Positions 51,884-62,474 of a stretch of DNA of 64,000 bases are shown here, in pieces. The stretch is taken from positions 3,452,501 to 3,516,500 of the forward strand of contig NZ_CP073586.1 of the NCBI RefSeq assembly GCF_022267555.1, written 5' to 3'. A program made the position numbers and the translations under genes. Source of the stretch: Proteiniphilum propionicum (GTDB lineage: Bacteria; Bacteroidota; Bacteroidia; Bacteroidales; Dysgonomonadaceae). The notes under the pieces were generated by a model that was not told the DNA's origin, searched no databases, and saw only the letters and a program-made list of their open reading frames with translations. How positions within the stretch are numbered: position 1 is the stretch's first letter; each line of letters begins with the position of its first letter.

Positions 51884-52789
51884 TTATTGAATGAATGTGA
51901 TATAATCACCACCTATGTTCAACGAGGCATGTTCACCCATGATAAGAGGGTAGTTCTGTTTCACATGCCCCACCGGAAAATCAAAACATACCGGAAAATC
52001 GTATTCTCTCACTGCATTGAATATCGATTCTTGTAATGATGAGTACATCCGGGCATCCTCTTCGTAGCCAGTGAACTGTCCAACGATCAACCCTCCGGTT
52101 TTCTCAAAGACACCTGAAAGCTTTAACTGATATATCATCCTGTCAACCCGGTATGGAGCTTCACCGATATCCTCTATAAACAAGATGCCTTTGTTGGGGA
52201 TTTTTACAAACTTAGTACCCATAAGAGCACAAAAGACTGACAGGTTGCCTCCGAAGAGCCTGCCTTCAGCAGTTCCCCTGCGATTCAGAATATCATACTG
52301 CCTCACAGGCATCCGATACTCAACAGATTCACCAAACAGGAGACTTCGCATATATCTGACAGCTTCATCTTCTGCTCCTTCGTCAGACAAATGCTTAGCC
52401 ATAGGCCCATGTACTGACGCAATGCCATTCACCTGCAAAGCGGCGTGAAGAGCAGTGATATCACTAAAACCCACCACCCACTTCGGAAATCTCTTTATAC
52501 CGGAATAATTAAGCTTATTGAGCATATGAACAACGCCATAACCTCCTCTTGAGCAAAAAACAAGCCTTACTGACGGATCGTCGAATGCTCTTTGCAAATC
52601 AGACATCCTTTCCTCTACAGAGCCGCTGAAACGCCCGTTTTCGCAAAGAGCGTTTTCACCTGTCTCAGGCACCAGCCCCCAGGATTCCAATATGGCAACT
52701 GCATCCCGTACAACATTTTCGTCAATGTTTCCCGCGGGAGACAAAATGATGGCTCTATCGCCGGATTGCAGTGATGGAGGACGTTTCAT
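51884..52789 (-). CDS. LD-carboxypeptidase (S66 family)
   Basis: 301 residues. S66 motifs: RAIILSPAGNI start, CSRGGYGVVHMLNKL with the nucleophile Ser, FIEDIGEAPYRVDRMIYQL containing the catalytic Glu, and FDFPVGHVKQNYPL with the catalytic His. It removes the terminal D-Ala from tetrapeptide stems during cytoplasmic murein recycling. It starts 18 bases after gyrB ends. Confidence 0.94.
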   Translation of the reverse strand: MKRPPSLQSGDRAIILSPAGNIDENVVRDAVAILESWGLVPETGENALCENGRFSGSVEERMSDLQRAFDDPSVRLVFCSRGGYGVVHMLNKLNYSGIKRFPKWVVGFSDITALHAALQVNGIASVHGPMAKHLSDEGAEDEAVRYMRSLLFGESVEYRMPVRQYDILNRRGTAEGRLFGGNLSVFCALMGTKFVKIPNKGILFIEDIGEAPYRVDRMIYQLKLSGVFEKTGGLIVGQFTGYEEDARMYSSLQESIFNAVREYDFPVCFDFPVGHVKQNYPLIMGEHASLNIGGDYITFIQ

Positions 52790-52807
52790 CCGTAAAAATC
52801 AGATCAT

Positions 52808-54793
<1,986 letters not shown>

Positions 54794-54838
54794 CTATTCG
54801 TCAATTATGATGAGTTATACGGATATTTTTAATGAGAA

Positions 54839-54869
54839 CAAAAGTACGAAAAATTTGTCTCTTCACCAA
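54839..54869 (-). promoter_or_regulatory. Promoter of gyrB
   Basis: Minus-strand TTG (54869-54867), 20 bases, TACTTTTG (54846-54839), about 70 bases before the start codon. Upstream, 54870-55074 holds no recognised feature apart from a small ATCACC/GGTGAT hairpin near 54899-54920. Confidence 0.65.
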
Positions 54870-55074
54870 CCATTTTTGGCTTTTTTTGAACTGGATTATA
54901 TCACCGATAAAAGGTGATTAACTTAACTGAAAGCCTCATCGTTATTGGGTACGATGGTTGCTCTATTTCAATTACAACATGCAATGAAACACCCTTGCCC
55001 GTAGCTAATGGCTGGTGCCCATACCCCCCAAGCATGCTTTAACAACGGATGTTATCCATTCAATGCATACAACC

Positions 55075-55105
55075 AAAAAAAGCGGACTTTTTGTCCGCTT
55101 TTTTT
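55075..55105. terminator. Bidirectional terminator after the rpsT-Dabb genes
   Basis: AAAAAAAGCGGAC (55075-55087) and GTCCGCTTTTTTT (55093-55105) form a 13-bp stem with a 5-base loop. It lies about 30 bases past the Dabb stop codon. Confidence 0.9.
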
Positions 55106-55133
55106 GATAATCGTATTATGTAGATAACGATTT

Positions 55134-55439
55134 TTAAAATTCGTAATCAATTGCCGCCCTTTCGGTTCTTACTTTTACTATAAACTCCCCAACTGCGATA
55201 TGTTCAGGGTGGCGGGCATAAATTTTCAGATCGTCCAGTGTTTCAAATTCGCTGTCGAGTAAAATATCATAATTGACGCACGAAGCTTCAACATGATTTA
55301 TAAACACTTCCATCTTTCGGATTACCGGAATAACATTTTTCAGGGCCTCCAGCTTCTCCTTAATAATGATAGCATTGGCTTCTTTCGAGTTCCCTTCAGC
55401 CTCATCCGCCAGCTTGAACAACACCAAGTGTTTTATCAT
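55134..55439 (-). CDS. Dabb (stress-responsive alpha/beta barrel) domain protein
   Basis: 101 residues. Small single-domain protein with the Dabb pattern: MIKHLVLFKLADEA, KLEALKNVIPVIRKMEVFIN, DILLDSEFETLDDLKIYARHPEHIAVGEFIVKV. Domain dimerises; members include oxygenases and stress proteins but function is unknown. It starts one base after rpsT ends and is co-transcribed with it. Confidence 0.94.
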   Translation of the reverse strand: MIKHLVLFKLADEAEGNSKEANAIIIKEKLEALKNVIPVIRKMEVFINHVEASCVNYDILLDSEFETLDDLKIYARHPEHIAVGEFIVKVRTERAAIDYEF

Positions 55440-55440
55440 A

Positions 55441-55695
55441 TCAACTCAGGCTATTCACATGAGCAGCTAATTTTGATTTCAGATTGCCAGCTTTATTTTT
55501 GTGAATAACACTGTTTTTTGCCAATTTATCCAACATAGAGCAAACTTCGGGGTACATCTTAATCGCCTCCTCTTTGGAGGTTACTGCACGTAATTTACGA
55601 ACCTTGTTCCTAGTCGTACGAGATGCATACCTGTTGGTCAACCGGCGCAATTTAGTCTGTCTGATCCTTTTTTCTGATGATTTGTGATTTGCCAT
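55441..55695 (-). CDS. rpsT: 30S ribosomal protein S20
   Basis: 84 residues, basic, starting [19 protein letters not shown], which is the classical S20 N-terminus binding 16S rRNA. Typical length. It follows the tRNA-Glu gene by 35 bases, and both probably come from the promoter at 55856-55886. Confidence 0.97.
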   Translation of the reverse strand: MANHKSSEKRIRQTKLRRLTNRYASRTTRNKVRKLRAVTSKEEAIKMYPEVCSMLDKLAKNSVIHKNKAGNLKSKLAAHVNSLS

Positions 55696-55730
55696 TCTCT
55701 TGATGCGTATGTTTAAATCTTTTTTATTAG

Positions 55731-55802
55731 TAGCCCATAGGGGAATCGAACCCCTCTTTCAAGAATGAAAATCTTGCGTCCTAGCCGATAGACGAATGGG
55801 CC
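55731..55802 (-). tRNA. tRNA-Glu (TTC)
   Basis: On the minus strand GGCCCAT pairs with ATGGGCT (one G-T pair) and the discriminator is A. Anticodon stem CAAGA/TCTTG holds the loop TTTTCAT, giving anticodon TTC. D- and T-arms (GGGGTTCGATTCCCC) are canonical. CCA is not encoded. Confidence 0.97.
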
Positions 55803-55855
55803 ATTACCGGGCGTTAACCCTATTGTTAAAATTATTACTACCCAAATTGCGGGTG

Positions 55856-55886
55856 CAAATATAGAACGATTTTCCCAAAACACAAA
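55856..55886 (-). promoter_or_regulatory. Promoter of tRNA-Glu-rpsT-Dabb
   Basis: Minus-strand TTTG (55886-55883), 19 bases, TATATTTG (55863-55856). Transcription would start near 55849, about 47 bases before the tRNA. Confidence 0.7.
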
Positions 55887-55928
55887 ACTTTTCTCTTAAT
55901 TTTCCAGCGATTATTCTGTTTTTTCTTT

Positions 55929-55961
55929 ATGTCATGTGGTACTTACAGATAATCATGACAT
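55929..55961. repeat. Short inverted repeat in the rpsT-rpmH gap
   Basis: ATGTCATG (55929-55936) and CATGACAT (55954-55961) form a perfect 8-bp inverted repeat with 17 bases between. The remainder of 55887-56154 has no convincing gene; one small open frame in it is not supported. Confidence 0.5.
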
Positions 55962-56154
55962 TTAACAAGGCTTATTTTATTACGGTATCGATCCTGGCGC
56001 CTGGCCTGTTCCGTGATGATAGCGTACTATGCCACTTTGGGCATTATCAAGACAGAGCTCAAAAAAAAAAGAACAAAAATCATATATCTAACGCCAGTGA
56101 AATACTTAGCTGTAATCTCAAAACAGCCGAAAGTTGAATTTATTATTTATAAAA

Positions 56155-56185
56155 TTGGTTCATTCAAATATTTTATCTAATTTTG
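56155..56185 (+). promoter_or_regulatory. Promoter of rpmH
   Basis: TTG (56155-56157), 20 bases, TAATTTTG (56178-56185). It gives a leader of about 120 bases before the rpmH start. Confidence 0.65.
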
Positions 56186-56314
56186 CAGCCCGGTATAAAG
56201 AATAAACAAAAATATAACATATACACAGGTGGAGTAACATGCACCGGGTTATTTTTACAATAACAAGTAATGGTAGCAAGTTTCATGCACCTTAAGAAAA
56301 AGTAGGACAATCGT

Positions 56315-56461
56315 ATGAAAAGAACATTCCAACCCTCTAACAGAAAGAGAAAAAACAAACATGGATTCCGTTCCAGAATGGCTACGAAAAACGGAAGGAA
56401 AGTACTTGCCTCACGTAGAGCAAAAGGCAGAGCAAGATTAACCATTTCCGACGAATATTAA
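56315..56461 (+). CDS. rpmH: 50S ribosomal protein L34
   Basis: 48 residues, [19 protein letters not shown] at the N-terminus and [17 protein letters not shown] at the end, the invariant pattern of L34. The gene is in its own transcription unit here rather than beside rnpA and dnaA. A terminator follows at 56481. Confidence 0.97.
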   Translation: MKRTFQPSNRKRKNKHGFRSRMATKNGRKVLASRRAKGRARLTISDEY

Positions 56462-56480
56462 GAAATAACTCCATTGGTAA

Positions 56481-56515
56481 AACAGGAATGCGATCATCGT
56501 ATTCCTGTTTTTTAT
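56481..56515 (+). terminator. Terminator of rpmH
   Basis: AACAGGAATGCG and CGTATTCCTGTT form a 12-bp stem (one G-T pair) with a 5-base loop, followed by a run of T. Confidence 0.9.
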
Positions 56516-56593
56516 TTATCCAGATCAGGAACTGTTTAATTCAAATTAATAACTCTTTTTGGTTTCTCTTCCCTCCTGCTCTCATTTTTTTTG

Positions 56594-56601
56594 TACATTT
56601 G
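56594..56601 (+). promoter_or_regulatory. Possible -7 element of the PASTA gene
   Basis: TACATTTG, 38 bases upstream of the start at 56639; the upstream TTTGG at 56558 is too distant for a normal -33. Confidence 0.4.
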
Positions 56602-56638
56602 TATCCATAAAAGCTTACGTACATTATTGTCAATTGTC

Positions 56639-57301
56639 ATGGGCAAAAAACGAACTGAAAAAACTCTTTTTGACAACAGCATACTTAAAAATCTGCTGAT
56701 AATCATTGCTTGCGGTGCACTGCTTGTTGTATTTGCGTTGCTATTCCTGAATATTTACACAAGACACGGACAGAATGTAGTGGTCCCCCCGCTTGAAGGG
56801 CTTCAGGCAGATGAGGCTAATGCCATCCTCAGGTCGAGGGGATTACATGCCGAAATAGTAGATTCCGTTTATGAACGCGATGCCGTTCCAGGAGCAATCA
56901 TTGACCAGACACCAAAAGTAAACAATAAAGTAAAAGAAGGGCGCGCAATATATATTACAATATATTCAAAAACCCCACAAGAGGTTGCCGTGCCTGGATT
57001 GACAGACTACTCCAGCCGCCAGGCTGCGGCACTACTGAACTCTCTGGGCTTCACTCAGCTGTCAATTGTCGAGGTGCCTGCTGAATACTCGGGCCTGGTA
57101 AGGGCCGTTGAGTTCAGGGGAAAGACACTAGCCCCGGATGAGAAGGTACCCGCCGGATCACCGTTAACTCTGATTGTCACCAGTGGTGCACTCGCTGATT
57201 CACTGAAAGTGGATAATGAATATATTGTTCCTCCCGGGCATACAAACAATAATAACATGGTGCCGCCAGAAGGCGCTAAAATTGACGATTCATTTTTCTA
57301 A
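56639..57301 (+). CDS. PASTA domain membrane protein
   Basis: 220 residues from the ATG at 56639 (the frame extends upstream past the probable promoter). Short cytoplasmic N-terminus, one membrane segment (about 17-40, LLIIIACGALLVVFALLFL), then two PASTA domains (about 45-110 and 112-180; VVPPLEGLQADEANAILRSRG and EVAVPGLTDYSSRQAAALLNSLG). There is no kinase domain. PASTA domains bind peptidoglycan fragments, so a role at the cell wall is likely. It precedes rluD, ddl and an acyltransferase on the same strand. Confidence 0.92.
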   Translation: MGKKRTEKTLFDNSILKNLLIIIACGALLVVFALLFLNIYTRHGQNVVVPPLEGLQADEANAILRSRGLHAEIVDSVYERDAVPGAIIDQTPKVNNKVKEGRAIYITIYSKTPQEVAVPGLTDYSSRQAAALLNSLGFTQLSIVEVPAEYSGLVRAVEFRGKTLAPDEKVPAGSPLTLIVTSGALADSLKVDNEYIVPPGHTNNNNMVPPEGAKIDDSFF

Positions 57302-57313
57302 AAAAATTGTCTT

Positions 57314-58390
57314 GTGGCCGAAAACAATTTTGATGATCTCGATTTCCTGACAGAGGATGATGATAATATAACGGAAGACTCACGGAATGATGATCAAATG
57401 TATGAACACTATCGGTTTGTAGCAGATAAAGGACAAAATTTGCTGCGAATCGATAAGTTTTTGTCGGTACGCATTGAGGGTATTTCAAGGAACCGGATTC
57501 AGAAGGCTGCCGATGCAGACTCTATTCTGGTGAACGGAACAGCTGTAAAATCGAGCTATAAAGTTAAGCCGTTAGATGTAATCTCCATTGTGATGGACAG
57601 GCCAAGGCGTGAACTGGAGATCATCCCTGAGAATATCCCTTTGGACATTGTTTTTGAAGATGATGCGCTCATGGTCATCAACAAACCGGCAGGAATGGTG
57701 GTACACCCCGGACACGGCAACTACACAGGAACGCTAGTAAACGCAGTTGCATTTCATCTAAAACAGAAAGGAATTAAAGATGTAAATGACCCAAGACTTG
57801 GGCTGGTTCACAGAATAGACAAGGATACCTCGGGACTGCTTCTCGTAGCTAAAACACAGACGGCCAAAGCACATCTCTCTGCGCAATTTTTCAACAAAGA
57901 GACAAAACGGATATATGTTGCGCTTGTTTGGGGGAATATTGAAAAAGACAACGGCACCGTTGAAGGAAATATAGGACGCGATCCTAAAGACCGTATGCTT
58001 ATGCGGGTTTTCCCTGATGGAGATCAGGGAAAGACAGCAGTCACCCATTACAGTGTTCTGGAACGATTCGGTTACGTAACACTGGTTCAGTGCCGTCTCG
58101 AAACAGGCCGCACACATCAAATACGTGTGCATATGAAACATATAGGGCATACTCTGTTTAACGATGAACGCTATGGTGGCAACGAAGTACTTCGCGGTAC
58201 ACGTTTTGCAAAATACAAACAATTTGTCTATAATTGTTTCGCAATTTGCCCGCGTCAGTGCCTTCATGCTGCCACTCTGGGGTTCAGACATCCGGTAACC
58301 AATGAGGAGCTATATTTTGAAAGTAAGATTCCGGAAGACATACAGGGAGTTATAGAGAAATGGCGTACATATACATTAATAAACACCTGA
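57314..58390 (+). CDS. rluD: 23S rRNA pseudouridine synthase (RluD-like)
   Basis: 358 residues starting with GTG at 57314; an ATG occurs 28 codons later, but an acidic N-terminal extension before YEHYRF is normal for Bacteroidales members. S4-like RNA-binding domain (LRIDKFLSVRIEGISRNRIQKAA), then the synthase core with catalytic Asp in LGLVHRIDKDTSGLLLVAKT and GRTHQIRVHMKHIGH. It modifies uridines in helix 69 of 23S rRNA if a true RluD; RluA-family assignment is certain, RluD inferred from the S4 domain. Confidence 0.92.
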   Translation: MAENNFDDLDFLTEDDDNITEDSRNDDQMYEHYRFVADKGQNLLRIDKFLSVRIEGISRNRIQKAADADSILVNGTAVKSSYKVKPLDVISIVMDRPRRELEIIPENIPLDIVFEDDALMVINKPAGMVVHPGHGNYTGTLVNAVAFHLKQKGIKDVNDPRLGLVHRIDKDTSGLLLVAKTQTAKAHLSAQFFNKETKRIYVALVWGNIEKDNGTVEGNIGRDPKDRMLMRVFPDGDQGKTAVTHYSVLERFGYVTLVQCRLETGRTHQIRVHMKHIGHTLFNDERYGGNEVLRGTRFAKYKQFVYNCFAICPRQCLHAATLGFRHPVTNEELYFESKIPEDIQGVIEKWRTYTLINT

Positions 58391-58411
58391 ATAAAAAGAT
58401 CAATTAATCAT

Positions 58412-59395
58412 ATGAAAAATGTTGCTATTGTTTGGGGAGGATACTCTTCTGAATTTATTATATCCGAAAAAAGTGCCGCAGGTATCAGCTCCTTCATCGA
58501 TAAAGAAAAATACAATGTATATAATGTAAGGATCGACATGACATCGTGGAATGTTGAATTTAACGACAAAATGATCCCGATTGATAAAAACAGTTTCAGT
58601 TTTACCACAGAAGGAGATGTAGTTGCATTCGATTTTGCATACATTACCATTCACGGAGCCCCTGGGGAAGATGGGAAACTGCAAGGTTACTTCGATATGC
58701 TTGGCATCCCCTACTCCAATTGTGGCGTGCTTGCATCAGCGCTGACCTTCAATAAATTTGCATGCAACAATTTTTTGAAGAGTTTCGGAATTGAGGTGCC
58801 ACCATCGGTAGTCATCAGAAAAAGAGACACTTCATGTGCAAACGAAATAATCAATGAATTGGGACTGCCTCTTTTTGTGAAGCCCAACATGGGAGGCTCC
58901 AGCTTTGCAACCACTAAAGTTAAAGAAGCATCTCAGCTGGAAAGCGCTATATATGAAGCCTTTTCGGAGGCGCCCGAGGTGATTGCCGAGCGCTTTATTA
59001 AAGGCTGTGAGGTAACCTGCGGCTGCTTTGAGACAGAAGATGGTATCACTGTGTTGCCATTGACCGAAGTGGTTACCACTAATGAATTTTTCGATTACAA
59101 CGCAAAATATAAAGGCCAGGTTGAAGAGATCACTCCAGCAAGAATTCCAGATAATATTGCAAAAACTATCCGCGAGGAGACTAAAAAGATCTATCGGCTC
59201 ATCGGCGCAAAGGGAATCATAAGGGCCGATTACATCATTTCGGGTGACAAGCCGGTTCTTCTTGAAGTTAACACTACTCCCGGGATGACCGAAACCAGCT
59301 TTATTCCTCAACAGGTTGCTGCAGCCGGACTCTCAATGAAAGAGGTATTGACGAATATTATTGAAACAGAACTTAATAAGGCAACAAAAAAATAA
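58412..59395 (+). CDS. ddl: D-alanine-D-alanine ligase
   Basis: 327 residues. ATP-grasp enzyme: NVAIVWGGYSSEFIISEKSA at the start (substrate loop), GLPLFVKPNMGGSSF, AERFIKGCEVTCGCF, ARADYI-type site IRADYIISGDKPVLLEVNTTPGMTETSF at the C-terminus. It makes the D-Ala-D-Ala end of the peptidoglycan stem. It follows rluD by 21 bases. Confidence 0.97.
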   Translation: MKNVAIVWGGYSSEFIISEKSAAGISSFIDKEKYNVYNVRIDMTSWNVEFNDKMIPIDKNSFSFTTEGDVVAFDFAYITIHGAPGEDGKLQGYFDMLGIPYSNCGVLASALTFNKFACNNFLKSFGIEVPPSVVIRKRDTSCANEIINELGLPLFVKPNMGGSSFATTKVKEASQLESAIYEAFSEAPEVIAERFIKGCEVTCGCFETEDGITVLPLTEVVTTNEFFDYNAKYKGQVEEITPARIPDNIAKTIREETKKIYRLIGAKGIIRADYIISGDKPVLLEVNTTPGMTETSFIPQQVAAAGLSMKEVLTNIIETELNKATKK

Positions 59396-59418
59396 AGCTT
59401 CAAAACAAACGTTAGACA

Positions 59419-60582
59419 ATGGAAATAACAACCAACCGTTTTGACGACATACGTCCGTTACTTGACAGTGAAGTACCTGAAACAATCTCTCATCTTATCT
59501 CCAACGATTATTTCAGGCGGACTGCAGAACCTTTTGTAAAACCTTATACATGGGAAGAGTTTTCTGTACTTATGGGAGGTTGTAAATCGAAAGACGACTT
59601 TCAACACTACATTATATATCCGGTAATGAAGCGGCTAATTGAAAAAACGACGAAAGAGATGTGCGGATTCGGCTGGGAAAAGATTAGTACTGACAGAAGC
59701 TGCATGTTTATCTCCAATCACCGGGATATTGTACTGGATGCTGCTTTCCTAAATATATTGTTTTTTGACAAGAGCATACCCACCACCGAAATAGCTATTG
59801 GAGACAACCTGCTAATCTATCCCTGGATAGAAGAGTTGGTACGGCTCAATAAAAGTTTTATCGTGAAGCGGGGGGTAAACGTTAGACAGATGCTGGAAGT
59901 ATCAAAACATCTTTCAGACTATATCCACTATACCATAAGAGAACGGAATCAATCTGTCTGGATAGCACAGCGAGAAGGGCGTGCGAAAGACTCAAATGAC
60001 AAAACCCAGACAAGCCTTCTCAAGATGCTCACACTTCATGACAGCGCCAATCCTTCCGATGCATTGAAGAAACTCAATATTGTGCCGTTGTCCATCACAT
60101 ACGAATTTGATCCATGTGATTATCTGAAGGCCAAAGAATATCAGCTTAAGCGTGATAATCCGGGACACAGGAAGTCCAAAGCCGATGATATAGAGAACAT
60201 GATCGCGGGAATTATGGGTTACAAGGGTCGCGTGCATTTTCGTTTCGGAAATAATATCAATCGGTTCATCAGTAATTTATCCAGAGGTACCGGAAGAAAC
60301 GAACTGCTCAATATTGCGGCTTCAGCAATTGATGATGAGATTTACAGAAACTACTCCTTTTTCCCTTTTAATTATGTTGCGTATGACCTCATGACGGATA
60401 CCGGCACATTTGCCACGGAATACTCCGACGAAGATCGCTCGCGGTTTGAATCATACCTGCAGGGACAAATCAATAAAATAGATATCCCGGGCAAAGACGA
60501 ATATTACCTGCGCGAAAAAATGATAGAGATGTATGGAAACACGGTTAAAAACAATCTGGAGACCCGTCATATTGAACCATAA
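59419..60582 (+). CDS. 1-acyl-glycerol-3-phosphate acyltransferase-like protein
   Basis: 387 residues, longer than PlsC (about 240). The acyltransferase motif I is NHRDIVLDAAF, block II has IVKRGV, and block III WIAQREGRAKDSNDKTQ. The His-Asp spacing in motif I is one residue longer than the textbook HX4D, as usual for this Bacteroidales group, which is annotated as glycerol acyltransferase. No membrane segment is obvious. The acceptor lipid is inferred from family, not demonstrated. It is the fourth gene of the PASTA-rluD-ddl run. Confidence 0.88.
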   Translation: MEITTNRFDDIRPLLDSEVPETISHLISNDYFRRTAEPFVKPYTWEEFSVLMGGCKSKDDFQHYIIYPVMKRLIEKTTKEMCGFGWEKISTDRSCMFISNHRDIVLDAAFLNILFFDKSIPTTEIAIGDNLLIYPWIEELVRLNKSFIVKRGVNVRQMLEVSKHLSDYIHYTIRERNQSVWIAQREGRAKDSNDKTQTSLLKMLTLHDSANPSDALKKLNIVPLSITYEFDPCDYLKAKEYQLKRDNPGHRKSKADDIENMIAGIMGYKGRVHFRFGNNINRFISNLSRGTGRNELLNIAASAIDDEIYRNYSFFPFNYVAYDLMTDTGTFATEYSDEDRSRFESYLQGQINKIDIPGKDEYYLREKMIEMYGNTVKNNLETRHIEP

Positions 60583-61183
60583 ACAGCTCTTTCTGGTTTC
60601 ACTCCTTTTTTTCATCTTATCTGGATGCGACAAGGAGGTGGAACGTCTTGACGATTATCTGGTGGAGATTGCCACCGTACAGAAAGAAAACGCAACCTAT
60701 CGTTTTAAACTCGATAACAATAGGATACTCATACCCGAAGAGATAAAAAACTACAGCGGCAATGATGGGCAGCGTGTGATTCTGAGATACGTTCCGCTAA
60801 AAGACAACAATATTAGGATTATCAACATCTCCAACATTTTTACAGCCGGAATTCAACATGAAGGATATCCGGAAAAGTATTCGGATGATCCTGTAAAAAT
60901 ACAAAGTGTGTGGGTAGGCAGTGATTATCTGAATCTTATACTTGAGATAGAATACCACAGCGTGCCACATGGAGTGGCACTGCTTCGAAATAACTCATCC
61001 ACCTCGGTTGACCTCTATTTCAGTCATTCCAGGAACAACGATCCCAGGGGATACCCTCAAACTATGCATGCTTCTTTTTCGCTGAAGGACCTCCACTCCT
61101 TATCAAACACTTTTCCCGTTCCATTCCGCCTGTTTATCAACACCCACTCAGGAATGCGCGAGTTTTGGTTTGAATTGAAATAA
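60533..61183 (+). CDS. NigD-like lipoprotein
   Basis: 216 residues from the ATG at 60533, overlapping the acyltransferase end by 50 bases. A TTG at 60572 would give MNHKQLFLVSLLFFILSGC, a neat lipoprotein signal peptide, and avoids most of the overlap, so that start is equally likely. The lipobox Cys is at residue 32 in the longer version. The rest shows the NigD-like pattern: KENATYRFKLDNNRILIPEEIKNYSGNDGQRVILRYVP and an immunoglobulin-like C-terminal domain (VWVGSDYLNLILEIEY, INTHSGMREFWFELK). Function unknown; in some Bacteroidales the family is linked to bacteriocin loci. Confidence 0.85.
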   Translation: METRLKTIWRPVILNHKQLFLVSLLFFILSGCDKEVERLDDYLVEIATVQKENATYRFKLDNNRILIPEEIKNYSGNDGQRVILRYVPLKDNNIRIINISNIFTAGIQHEGYPEKYSDDPVKIQSVWVGSDYLNLILEIEYHSVPHGVALLRNNSSTSVDLYFSHSRNNDPRGYPQTMHASFSLKDLHSLSNTFPVPFRLFINTHSGMREFWFELK

Positions 61184-61191
61184 CTGTTTTC

Positions 61192-62049
61192 TCACTCAGA
61201 TTTTGTAAAGGGCGGTATAGGATCCTCATCAATGGTAAAATCTATCGGCAGAAGGCATTTTACATTTACCTTCTCACCCCCATTCTCGCCTGGAATCCAT
61301 TTTGGCATCAACCCCAGCACACGCACAGCTTCACTATCGAGTGAAGGATCAAGTCCTTCCACCACCTCAATATTGGAAATTGAGCCATCTGCGCCGACTA
61401 TGAATGAGCAGAGAATTCTACCTTCAATCCCTTCTTGCCTTGCTTCACGGGGATAACGTATATTGTGTGAAATAAATGCACCAAGACCACTCTCACCGTA
61501 AGAATACTGAGGCATCTTATCCACAATTGTATAGATGTCGTTGTTTTCCATAATTGAGCGATCGGTTTTGGCGTAGTTGCGCGTTACCGTTGTCTTGGAA
61601 GCTTTGCTGGCTGCAATAGCATTTTTGTTCAACCTGAAATACATGGGAACATATGTTTCAGCCCGCACAATCTCCCCCCTGTGCCTTGCAGGACGCCATG
61701 GAGGCATTGCCTCAAGAATACGCAATGCTTCTTTATTCAACAACGAATCGGCACGATGAATTATGTTAAAATTTGAAAGGGTCCCATCTTTTTCCACAAC
61801 AAAGGTGTAAACCACTAATCCCTGAGCATTACGTTCAACAGCTTCGGGCGGATACTTCAAGGTATTGAAAATAAAACGGTTCATCTCCCCCGATCCACCG
61901 GTAAACATTGGTATAATATCAGGATCCTCAAAAATTCTGTCGCTTTTTGAAATGGGCGGTTCCTGCGCCATCAGGCACGTGTGTGCAACAGTAGCACTGC
62001 CGGCTAAAATAAACAGCGCCGCCAGAAGAAGAATTTTACGTAAATTCAT
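61192..62049 (-). CDS. Exported protein with two TonB C-terminal domains
   Basis: 285 residues from the ATG at 62049, which gives a clean signal peptide (MNLRKILLLAALFILAGSATVA); the frame extends upstream into the promoter. Two TonB-C-like domains follow, at about 55-145 (IFNTLKYPPEAVERNAQGLVVYTFVVEKDG) and 185-280 (ISHNIRYPREARQEGIEGRILCSFIVGADG). There is no N-terminal membrane anchor retained after cleavage and no proline-rich linker, so it is unlikely to be a classical energy transducer. A periplasmic or extracellular structural role is more likely. Confidence 0.9.
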   Translation of the reverse strand: MNLRKILLLAALFILAGSATVAHTCLMAQEPPISKSDRIFEDPDIIPMFTGGSGEMNRFIFNTLKYPPEAVERNAQGLVVYTFVVEKDGTLSNFNIIHRADSLLNKEALRILEAMPPWRPARHRGEIVRAETYVPMYFRLNKNAIAASKASKTTVTRNYAKTDRSIMENNDIYTIVDKMPQYSYGESGLGAFISHNIRYPREARQEGIEGRILCSFIVGADGSISNIEVVEGLDPSLDSEAVRVLGLMPKWIPGENGGEKVNVKCLLPIDFTIDEDPIPPFTKSE

Positions 62050-62089
62050 GAAACAATTTTGAACTGAATGATTAAATTTTTTTGAAAGG

Positions 62090-62097
62090 CAAAGATA
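62090..62097 (-). promoter_or_regulatory. -7 element for the TonB-C duplication protein
   Basis: TATCTTTG on the minus strand, about 40 bases upstream of the start at 62049. A TTTC at 62121-62118 is at the right distance for a weak -33. Confidence 0.5.
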
Positions 62098-62444
62098 CAA
62101 AAAACAAACAAATCATTGAAATAGAAATGTTAATTTCCGAAATTTCCAATCATTCCCATCATCAGTCCGTAAAAAAATTTCGATAAACCACTTAATTTAC
62201 CAATTATCCGCAAAACAAACATAAACCGTTTTCCTTTCGTGACTTTACGCAGGCTCGCTTAATCTACTAATAATCCTCAAAATAAACCCGATCAAGGGAA
62301 ATAAGCTTTTTTTTGCTGATTGAATAATGAAAAAGGTCTCTGGGCTTCAATCTCACAGCTTTCTTTTGTTACGTAATACAAACAATAAAATCATATATTT
62401 TAATAAACAGGCAGACATATATGAATAAATAGCCTAAAAAAACG
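62098..62444. other. AT-rich divergent gap before typA
   Basis: About 350 bases with no open reading frame, hairpin or repeat that I can support, apart from promoter elements on both sides. Confidence 0.6.
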
Positions 62445-62452
62445 TATCTTTG
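62445..62452 (+). promoter_or_regulatory. -7 element of typA
   Basis: TATCTTTG, 22 bases upstream of the typA start at 62475; no clear -33 match. Confidence 0.5.
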
Positions 62453-62474
62453 CGGAACAAAAAGATTGTTTTAA

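Noticed and set aside
55934-56137. Small open reading frame of 67 codons between rpsT and rpmH
   Set aside because: Low-complexity lysine-rich end, no recognisable family, no promoter or ribosome site; probably chance.
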